This document shows positions 55,670-64,000 of a stretch of DNA of 64,000 nt, in pieces; position 1 is the stretch's first letter; every line of letters starts with the position of its first letter. The DNA lies in contig MU404070.1 in the NCBI GenBank assembly GCA_022695795.1, positions 248,001 through 312,000 on the forward strand, written 5' to 3'. The position numbers were made by a program, and so were the translations under genes. Source of the DNA: Biscogniauxia marginata (lineage: Eukaryota; Ascomycota; Sordariomycetes; Xylariales; Xylariaceae). The notes below the pieces were generated by a model that had not been told where the DNA came from, did not search any database, and worked only from the letters and a program-made list of their open reading frames with translations.

Positions 55670-58600
55670 GCTTTTTCGGAGTCTTTATGCCGTAGCGTCG
55701 TATCTCACATGTGATCGTACCTATGTATCACATACTGCTATCTGTGAGATAACCAGACCCGGCTCAAGTACCCTTTTCTCGTCGCATTCTCCATGGTTCG
55801 CCCTAATTAATAGGATGCCCATCCCGTATGGCACAAGGATAAGTCTCGTCCTTACTGCTCGTGCGAGATGAGCTCTCCGGTTTCCTTTTCCCAACACGGC
55901 TCATAGTCACCACATCACTAATACGGCATCTACGTGCCATTACGAGGCTTCACGAGGCTTACGAGACACATGATACTCCCCATTCGCGATACCTTCTCTT
56001 CACCTAATGTGCGGAGTTCTTTCTTCTTGGCGTTCCGGCAAAAGTCGCAGCATAGAGGACGACATAGGCATTGCAGGCAGGTGTAGGCATGGAACACAAG
56101 GCGCACGGTCCACGGTAGGACGGTTCAGAGGATTGGCAGGAATCGATGCTTTTTATTGCTGGCATGCTGGCAGGGAGATGCTCTACGATCTAGTCAGCTA
56201 GCATGCCGCCATGAAAGGAGGAAGGATATGCTTTATTCTCTGTTGTTTGAGTATATAATTTCGCTCGGAATATGTCCGCTGCGGAATTTCATCTCCTGTT
56301 TAAGTAGCTCGACCCCAAACTCATGGGGTTTCTAGTAAAGCTTTAGACAAGAAGCTTTTTTTTCGGTGCGGGAAAACAAAAGCAATGTGTTCGGTAATAT
56401 GCTGCTGCTATCTGCCTCCTGGTATCTCATTCGTGATTTGTAGTACACGTATTGTCCCTTCAGGTCTTAACTCCCGTGATATGAGTTAATGGGAACCCCT
56501 GGGATTCCGCCGTCAAGTACAAAGCCTAAGCTTCTTGTTTTATTAAATTTATTTTTTCGCCCAGCCGCAGAGCCGACTATGTGGTTCAGTCAAATGACAC
56601 CTAGAGTATGCTCTCCACTAGACCGTTTTCGGTTCTTGTATTCCTGTCATTTGATTCTTGTCAGCTAGTTGACTAAAGGAGGCGGTGTTGAGTTTGTGAG
56701 CTATTAAATGCTGGGTAGGTAGGTAGGTATGTGTTACACAAACTTTCGATATTAGACGTGCAGTGCCCCTATGAATCGATGGATTGTATGTAGGCCCCGT
56801 CTAGCTGAGTATACATAATTAATTATTGATGTTCTGATCTCCAGCTGGCTGAACCTAATTACCCAGAAAAACAGTCAGGCTCTGAATGATTTTCCAACAA
56901 GGTTTCCCATGCCCTTTATATCTAAAAATTAGGTATCGTGTAACGATGGTCTTTGCAAACTTATTAGTTTTACATTGCTAGCATGTATAAAACAAGCGAT
57001 AGCCTGCTAATCTCTTCCTTCTTTTAATATTTGATTATACACATGTACGCAAGGTATTGCTTAAAGTCAAACTTATCTTGCATTAGAATATAACATACTT
57101 ATGTGTCTCTTTTCCATGGAATAAATATATACTATGTATGTTGAGATAAGTACCGCGCGGTGAAAGCTTAACAATCTAAAATGGCCTAATGAATGAATAA
57201 TCTGCAATATTGATATTTTGTATGGAATATAGCATGCTGCTCGCATAAATGTAACTACAAATGCTTGGCTTCAGCTAGGTAGTCCCGAGTATCCTAACCT
57301 CACTTAAAGGTCAATGGAGTGGCCAGTCTACCTGTTCATTACATGTAGTACATCACTAGTGAGTTGACAATTTTATAACTTGAGCAGAAGTAAATGGATC
57401 TGACTCTTGAAATGATATTACAAGTCACAAGCTCCAGGTTTTATTTTGTTACAGACCGCGCTTATATTCCTTTTTCCTTTTGTTTGTTATTACTATGATA
57501 CAAGCCTCATAGCTGATATCGAATTAAATCGTGAATCTTTCCTTTCTAGGCAATTAATCACCTAGGCTGCGATGCATGCCGATCATCCTCCGTAGTGCAT
57601 ACTACTGCCGGTCGCCACCAATACACGTAAAAGAACTTATTAACCTTATGCACGAGACGCGCGATCTGCTGATCCTGGAAATCGTTGTCCGTGGCTTGAA
57701 GCCACAACTACCGGGGATATCTTCCGGAAACAGCCGGGATGGGTTTGCTCCCCTCCAGAAGTCAGACGGTGGGAAGGTCCGATATTTTGAAGTCCTTATT
57801 TCATACCACGGGATATAAATCAGCCCACCCCCTTTTAAATACCTACGTCGGCAGAGTTGAACTTATTAACTACTCAAAGAGCCTCTAGAAAATTCCCCTC
57901 TCCCTTTCCCCGACTCGTATATCCTAAGACGATAGATAATGGCGATGAACTATACAAAGCTGCGAGAGCATCCCATCAATTCCGCCTATCTCAAGGATGA
58001 CGTTTCACCACCGCGATATCGAAGTCTTGCTTTGGACACCAAAATATCTCCAGTCTTATCGCTTTTCTGCGGACCAACATACGGTAGGCTGTCAGCGACC
58101 TAGCAGGTGCTCTTGATGAGATGAACTTATTGAGCCCATACCTCTCCCTCTCGCGTGAGGTCGAAATCATGACCAAACGACAATCTCTTTGTGACATATG
58201 GCTGCGCAGCCATTATCTCAACTCCAAACCAAACAAAGTTCCTAAGTCCATAACCCTGATTAAATTCCGTCTCCATGGAGCGATGGGCAAACCTTGGAGA
58301 ATTGGAGACAATCGTCAGAAACCAGAACTCTGTTCTGTTATAAGGCAGGGATATGGGGATATCCGTCTCCTTACGGCCCCAAGCAGAAGGCTCTCTTGGC
58401 TCGAAAGGGTTTAGCGCCAACGCTATTCATCTCTGGGGTCATCATGACATGGGAGGCGCGATAAGCGATAGGCCGGATCAACCTATTCGCGGAAGAGCTA
58501 ACCTGGTGCACAGATCAGTCTTGACTCAGGTCACGCACCTCATTGGTCATTGGACCCCTCCTTCATTGAGGTCCCATGCAACGTCAGGTCCTTCTGAACT

Positions 58601-59045
58601 TTCCGAGCAACCACTGGAAAATTTAGGTAATACTTGGAATTTTATTTTCTTCACAATCCTTCACGACCGAAGGAATTGGCTTTCACGGACAAGTTTCTTC
58701 TTCTGCGATCTAAGAAACATTGTCGCGACTGTCTGGTGTGACAATCCCTTTCTGTTTTTCCTTTCGTTTCCTTCTTTTCCCTTCGTCCTTCCTCGGTATA
58801 TATTCCGGAGTCCTCCGAGTTCACGAATCCCGACTGCATCCACTCCTTTCATCGGAGCTCCACAGTCGATCATTTGTGAGGAATATTGCTCACATCGGGT
58901 CGCCTGAGCCCCCCGCGACTGACTAAACCATCACAGTTCCTTACCCTGTGTCTTCCAATTGCGAGCGGCCATCGTCCCCCACTGCCGAACATAGCTGCCG
59001 AACCCAGCGTTGTCCTTAGACCTCACACCCGGTGATTGCGCGAAT
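55670..59045. other. 3.4-kb gene-poor region
   Basis: AT-rich DNA (especially 56200-57550) with the cyclin 3' end on the left and the aspartate/glutamate carrier promoter on the right. A GGTAGGTAGGTAGGT run lies near 56714. A 54-codon ATG frame at 57939-58103, with a TATAAAT-like word about 125 bp upstream, is the only gene-like signal and is weak. Confidence 0.5.
57939..58103 (+). CDS. small ORF of 54 codons, doubtful
   Basis: ATG at 57939 to TAG at 58101-58103, starting MAMNYTKLREHPINSAYLKD. A GATATAAAT element lies near 57811. The sequence has no domain I recognise, no signal peptide and no membrane segment. It could be a small gene, the first exon of something longer, or the remnant of a decayed gene. 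Chance is equally possible. Confidence 0.15.
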   Translation: MAMNYTKLREHPINSAYLKDDVSPPRYRSLALDTKISPVLSLFCGPTYGRLSAT

Positions 59046-61280
59046 ATGCCAACGTCTACTGTGAAGGAGGCCGTCAAGGAAAGCCTCCTCGGCACCAAGG
59101 AGGTCTCCGACCTCTCAGCCTCGCAGCGCGCTTCTTTCGTCAACAATGCCAAGAAGGACGAGAAGACGGGCGAGCTATACATGGGAGTGGATGAATTCGT
59201 CGAGGCTATAGCTCCGCCAAATAAAGACTATGTGAGCGCTTTCTTGGCTTCAGTTCGAAACTCCTAGTCCGTTGCTAATATTCTACAAAATTACAGTCCA
59301 AAATCCACCGAGACCAATATGGTGTCCTTTTCCGTGTTGCTGACCGCAAAGGTGCTGGCAAGATCTCATTCAGCGACTGGGCTGCCTATACCAACCTGTT
59401 GATGAAGCCCGACGCCGAATACGAAATCGCCTTCCGCGTCTTTGACGTCGACCGAACTGGAAATGTGAAATACGAGGAATTCCGACGCATGTATGAGCTC
59501 AGCAAGACCAAAGATAGTATACCTTTTGACTGGGACTGCGACTGGGCCAAGCTATACATCGGCAGCAAGTCAAAGCGACACTCTCTCACATACGTCGAGT
59601 TCTCGCAGATGCTCCGCGGTCTTCAGGGGGAGCGCATCCGACAGGCCTTCCATCTTTTCGACAGAGATGGTGATGGGTATATCGAGCCGGAGGACTTTGC
59701 GAAAATTATCACTGCAACCTCGAAACACAAGCTCTCAGACCATCTGCTTGGAAATCTTACATCCCTGTGCAACATCGGTCCTAGCAGCAAGATCTCGTAT
59801 GCTAATGTCCGGGCCTTTCAGAATATGATTCAGGAAATGGATCTGGTTGAGGTCATCATCCGCAAGGCTCTGACAAAGAGCACTGATGGCAAGATTACCA
59901 GAGCCGAGTTTCTAAACGAAGCAGCCAAAATTACCAGATTCTCCTTGTTTACACCGATGGAGGCCGATATCCTCTTCCATTTCGCTAGCTTGGATGAGCC
60001 TTCTGGTCGCCTTGGCCTGGCTGACTTTGCCAAGGTTTTGGATCCCTCGTGGAGAAACCGCGGTGTCTCTGGAGACTCCCAGGGTCATACCCTCGTGGCA
60101 GCTAAGAGCAAAACCCGGGGTGCTCTCAGACAGGTTGCCGAATCCGCCTATAGCTTCATGCTCGGAAGTTTTGCTGGTGCCTTCGGTGCTTTCATGGTCT
60201 ATCCTATCGACTTGGTCAAGACGCGACTACAGAACCAGCGTGGTGCAGACCCTGGCCAAAGACTATATAAGAACTCAGTTGATTGTTTCAGGAAGGTTGT
60301 TACAAATGAGGGTTTCCGTGGCCTCTACTCTGGCGTCCTGCCCCAACTAGTTGGTGTTGCCCCAGAAAAGGCCATCAAGCTTACTGTGAATGACCTTGTC
60401 CGAGGCGCCTTCACTGACAAGAAAACTGGACACATCTACTGGGGATATGAAGTCTTAGCTGGTGGTACTGCTGGAGCTTGCCAAGTCGTATGTTTAGACA
60501 ACTGTCAATACTCTCGCCGTGTAATCGTCTCAATTGCTAACCGGATCTCTACAGGTTTTCACGAACCCTCTTGAAATTGTCAAGATTCGACTTCAAGTGC
60601 AGGGAGAAGTCGCTAAAGCTACTGAGGGTGCCAAAAAACGCTCTGCCATGTGGATTGTTAAGAACTTAGGTCTTGCGGGTCTCTATAAAGGCGCATCAGC
60701 TTGTCTGCTCCGTGACGTTCCATTTTCCGCCATCTACTTCCCCACCTACAGCCACCTCAAGAAAGACTTGTTCGGAGAGTCGCCTACGAAGAAACTTGGC
60801 ATTTTTCAGCTCCTTAGTGCCGGTGCCATAGCCGGTATGCCCGCAGCATATTTGACTACGCCTTGCGATGTCATCAAGACCCGTTTGCAGGTGGAAGCTC
60901 GTAAGGGAGACACAAACTACACTGGTCTGCGTCATGCGGCAGAAACGATTATGAAAGAGGAGGGCTTCCGAGCATTCTTCAAAGGAGGCCCAGCTCGTAT
61001 CATGCGATCATCCCCGCAGTTCGGGTTCACTCTGGCTGCATATGAGGTACTCCAGAGCGTCTTGCCCTTCCCAGGCAAGACCCAGGGTGAGCAGTTCCAT
61101 ACTGGTGTTGCTGATGTCGTCAGTACACTCAAGGAGAAGGATGTTTCATCCCCGCACGCCCGCAGTCGGAACGCCTTGAAGATGATTCTCGATATCGACG
61201 AGAACTTTGGTCGTATTCCTGCCCCGGGCCAGAAGGCCTGGAACGCGTTGCCACGTTTAGTTGGTGGTGGACAGTCTTAA
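59046..61280 (+). CDS. agc1: Mitochondrial aspartate/glutamate carrier with N-terminal EF-hands
   Basis: Exons 59046-59231, 59297-60487 and 60555-61280 encode 700 residues; introns are 65 and 67 bp in phase 0. The N-terminal half has EF-hands: [14 protein letters not shown] (about residues 111-124) and a canonical loop [12 protein letters not shown] (about 185-196), plus degenerate ones. The C-terminal half is a mitochondrial carrier with three repeats, each carrying the P-x-[DE]-x-x-[KR] motif: [10 protein letters not shown] (about 365), [10 protein letters not shown] (about 464) and [10 protein letters not shown] (about 562). This architecture is that of aralar/citrin-type carriers of the inner membrane, which exchange matrix aspartate for cytosolic glutamate plus a proton and support the malate-aspartate shuttle. 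Calcium acts through the EF-hands on the intermembrane side. The ATG at 59046 is the first in the frame. Confidence 0.95.
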
Positions 61281-62588
61281 AAGACATAAATAAGCTCACC
61301 TCCGTCCGGTTTTCCCTTTCTCTACGAGACACTTGGAGACTTGTGAAGCATTAACGGTATCCCTTGGTGACACATACTCTCGGGAACATCGTTCACATCC
61401 ACTACTATTCTGTCTTTGCATTTGAAAAGACAAAAAGACCTGCATAGGGCCGGCGTTCGAGATACACGGCAAGAAGAGAGAGCCTCATGTGTTTGAGTTA
61501 AAATGGCGAGCAGCGTGTTAGAATTTTTGTTTTGTTTTGTTTTGCCACGCATGGCATCTTGTGTAACTATTTCAAGTGTTGACAACGCAGGTTTGGAGTG
61601 ATCTTCAGGATCGTTTTACAAGAGAGCGAGCGTCCAGTAGCTATCATGACACAAATTCTGATGGTCTATTAGGACATATCTGTTCGACGGAATAAGGCTT
61701 CAAGGGGGGAAAAGTTCCTGCATTCACCCGCCTCGTTGGGCTGGTTTGTTCATACCCCCATAGATCGTCAATTAAAAGATTTGATTGGAATTGAGGATGA
61801 GCTGTTGCTGCCCTGCCTAGTTCTGACGGTTTTGATCTGACTTGATAATGGTTTAAACATATAATTTTTACGTGGTCCTCCATCCTCCGCCGAGACGAAC
61901 GCGCCATCTTCTCGAACTATTCTTATAGAAAGAGACTACCAAGTAAATAGCGAGACCGAAATCTTGATGCCGCCACCGGAGTCATTGTTCGAATATTCCT
62001 AAGTACGACGAAGGGGCTCGGACAAGGCGGGACGGAAAATGGTCACGTAGGCGCACACGGCACGGATAGCCTCAACGTACATAATACAGACCGACCGTTC
62101 GCTCTACGACCCAAGAATAAGAAAAAAGAAGATAGTAAAAGGGAATCCCTCCGACACGCCCTTTTTATTTCACGCTCGCTTCCTTGACGCGCCAAGTCCG
62201 GCCCGGAAACGAGCTCTCTCTCTCGCTGGATGGACTATAGCTACTCCTGACGTTGGGATGTAGCCCGGGTTTCGCAGTCTAGTGAAGAGTTCCATGCGCT
62301 CGCACGTGGGAACGAACGCCGTGGCGGCGCCACTTCGGGGGTAAAAGGGGGGGAGGGGGGTATGGGATCCCTGGTTGGCTTTTACCTAGGTAGGTAGGCA
62401 TTTGGTTGGTGAGAAAAACGTCCCGTAGCGTTTCCCCCGACCACCACACCCCCCTCCCCCCCTTCCCTCTCTCCCACATGCTTGCTGATTGATGAATGCC
62501 CGATATAACGGGCCAGTATGTGCTGGCTGATGTCATGCGCGGCTCTTGGCATGTGGGAAGGAAAACAAGAAGGAAGGAAAGGGGAAAA

Positions 62589-62612
62589 TTGTCTCGGGAG
62601 ATCCCGAGACAA
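62589..62612. repeat. 24-bp palindrome containing CGG-N6-CCG
   Basis: Two 11-bp perfect arms (TTGTCTCGGGA and TCCCGAGACAA) flank a 2-nt centre. The core reads CGG-GAGATC-CCG, the inverted CGG spacing bound by Ppr1-type Zn2Cys6 dimers. It lies between two 3' ends, so a promoter role is not obvious. Confidence 0.6.
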
Positions 62613-62934
62613 GAAAAATAAAATAAAAGGTCGTTGAGATAGGACTCATGTAATACTTTCTTCTCACATGCTCGTTGTCAATGGACTCGAGAACCGGCGT
62701 TATCTTGTGTTACCTACCTACCTGGTAGCACACACAAGGATGAGGGGGGAAATGTGATGGGGGATGTTTCTTGGTTGGTCAGGATTGTGTCTTTGTCTCG
62801 TGTGCGACATATTTTTGTTGTGAAAATATCGCTCCCAACCCCCCCGTGATCGGTAGGAGTGGGTGTAATAGTACCATAGCAGTTACGAGAGGAGGGGATT
62901 TCATGAAGATGGGATTGTCACCCGGGCATGTAAT

Positions 62935-62962
62935 GTATATATGTATATATGTATGTATATAG
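62935..62962. repeat. GTATATAT microsatellite
   Basis: Imperfect alternating GTATATAT/GTATGTAT tract of about 28 bp. Confidence 0.8.
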
Positions 62963-63644
62963 CTCATCCCTAGCCGTATCTTGGGCAGATACCTACCGGA
63001 ATTTCCTCTAATTCGTTCGTGCGACATCTAGGTAGGTATTATCAAGTGTTGGGCTTGTTCTTGCGTGGTAAATGTAAGACATAAGCAATCTTATGGCGTA
63101 GTGGTTCTTGCACACGTGCGAAACCCTTACGTAGTTAGTTGAGACAACGGCCGTGAGATTTTAGGGTCCGTGACAATAGGGTTTTTTCTCATTTATTGCT
63201 GAAATGAGACTGTGTTTAGGTAGGTACTTCCATATATTGTTAACCGGTTTAGGGAGCGTCGGTTGCGAACCGTTGGTATGGCTAGACTGCATGGTTGGTT
63301 CATTTGACAAGTACCTAGGTAGGTATCAATGGCCGAGCTGCACAGCTCCCGGAGCCGCAGGAGACGGGAATAGTTACCTTGTTTAATGGCCGACAATGTG
63401 TCGCGTGGAGGTACAGGGGGAGAGCTTCGATAAGCATCAAACTTGCAATTTATTGATTCTCGACACGAGAAACCATACAAATGGAGGCTGCATTATAAAG
63501 CAGATCAGTCACGTTTCATGATTGATAAAAAAATATATATATCACAAGCCATCTTGCAGATATTGCTATAAAGCATGCTGATACTATAACCTAACTCCAA
63601 GGGGTTTTATTGATATTTCGTTTCGTATCTATTTGCGGACCTAG

Positions 63645-64000
63645 CTATGCCGAATCCTGAGGATATACTGTTCCGCCCTGCCGCCTGATCTCGTCGCATA
63701 ACTCCATCACGCGGATGGTCTCCGACCAGGGCACGATGGGGCTCTCCTTCCGGCCGGCGGCGAGGTCGAGGGCCGTGTTGTCGGCCTCGTAGATGAACCC
63801 CTGCGCCGCGCGCTCGTAGTCGTACTTCTTGCCCGCGGGCTTCTCGTCGCCGGTCCACTTGGGGTAGACGGTGAAGGAGCGCGGGTGCGACGGCACGATC
63901 CCCTCGACCTCGACGAAGCCGTCCGTGCCGTCGATCGTCGCGATGATCTGCGAGCTGCCCCGGCCCCGCTCCGTCGTCGCCGTCACGACGCCCTGGCGCC
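63645..64000 (-). CDS. Gfo/Idh/MocA-family NAD(P)-dependent oxidoreductase, C-terminal end (5' partial)
   Basis: The minus-strand frame is open from the window edge to the TGA at 63645-63647 and gives about the last 117 residues. The Rossmann domain and start lie beyond base 64000. The visible part is the end of the alpha/beta dehydrogenase C-terminal domain: GSSQIIATIDGTDGFVEVEG, then YDYERAAQGFIYEADNTALD, ESPIVPWSETIRVMELCDEI and a short tail (RRQGGTVYPQDSA). This fits fungal proteins similar to D-xylose 1-dehydrogenase (NADP+) and dimeric dihydrodiol dehydrogenase, which oxidise sugars or diols. Which of these it is cannot be settled from the fragment. Codons are strongly GC-ending, like the other metabolic genes in the window. 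Confidence 0.8.
   Translation of the reverse strand, partial: RQGVVTATTERGRGSSQIIATIDGTDGFVEVEGIVPSHPRSFTVYPKWTGDEKPAGKKYDYERAAQGFIYEADNTALDLAAGRKESPIVPWSETIRVMELCDEIRRQGGTVYPQDSA

Larger units (their letters stand above)
61281..63644. other. intergenic region between the convergent carrier and oxidoreductase genes
   Basis: About 2.4 kb. It holds several TACCTAGGTA-type motifs (near 62384, 62711, 63028, 63217 and 63311), a G/C-homopolymer patch (62341-62365) and a TA-rich microsatellite (62935-62962). A near-perfect palindrome lies at 62589-62612. No gene is supported. Confidence 0.55.

Noticed and set aside
58353..58907. 184-codon plus-strand frame upstream of the aspartate/glutamate carrier
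   Set aside because: Phe/Ser-rich and low-complexity; it overlaps the pyrimidine-rich promoter region and has no recognisable feature.

Overview
The window is genomic DNA of a filamentous ascomycete (Pezizomycotina, most likely a sordariomycete; class by inference). Protein genes are split by short introns, mostly 54-90 bp, with GTAAGT/GTATGT-type donors, CTAAC/CTGAC-type branch sites and YAG acceptors. Several proteins are typical of such fungi: a rhodopsin-domain membrane protein, a GH78 enzyme, a Zn2Cys6 regulator and the fungal urease accessory protein UreD. I see no rRNA, convincing tRNA, CRISPR array or intact transposon. Seventeen protein genes are supported, two of them cut by the window edges. 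Exon boundaries were placed by hand from splice consensus, reading frame and family knowledge.

Bases 1-28860 are gene-dense and mostly housekeeping: the 3' part of a Mg-chelatase-like AAA+ protein (+), Golgi guanosine-diphosphatase (-), a secreted GH78 glycosidase (-), importin alpha (-), telomere protein Pot1 (+), cohesin subunit Scc3 (-), UreD (+), RNA polymerase III subunit Rpc4/Rpc53 (+), a secreted cysteine-rich protein with a Kex2-type site (-), and a rhodopsin-domain membrane protein (-). Importin alpha/pot1 and scc3/ureD are divergent pairs sharing upstream regions of about 0.8 and 0.6 kb.

Bases 28860-64000 are sparser. Islands of coding sequence are separated by 2-6 kb of AT-richer DNA with no credible gene: a kynurenine formamidase with a Ser/Gly insertion (+), an anion:cation symporter-type MFS transporter (+), a monocarboxylate-type MFS transporter (-), a Zn2Cys6 regulator with its zinc cluster at the C-terminal end (-), a B-type cyclin (+), the calcium-regulated mitochondrial aspartate/glutamate carrier (+), and the 3' end of a Gfo/Idh/MocA oxidoreductase (-).

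The genes do not form one pathway or a biosynthetic cluster: core cell-biology genes (nuclear import, telomere capping, cohesion, Pol III, cell cycle, Golgi glycosylation) are interleaved with nutrient-use genes (glycosidase, transporters, urease maturation, tryptophan catabolism). I found no convincing new multi-gene system. The observations most worth following are the multi-exon secreted cysteine-rich protein, the C-terminal zinc-cluster regulator with its spliced leader and uORF, the Ser/Gly insertion in the formamidase, the in-frame 54-nt intron of RPC4, and a TACCTAGGTA-like motif that recurs in intergenic DNA.
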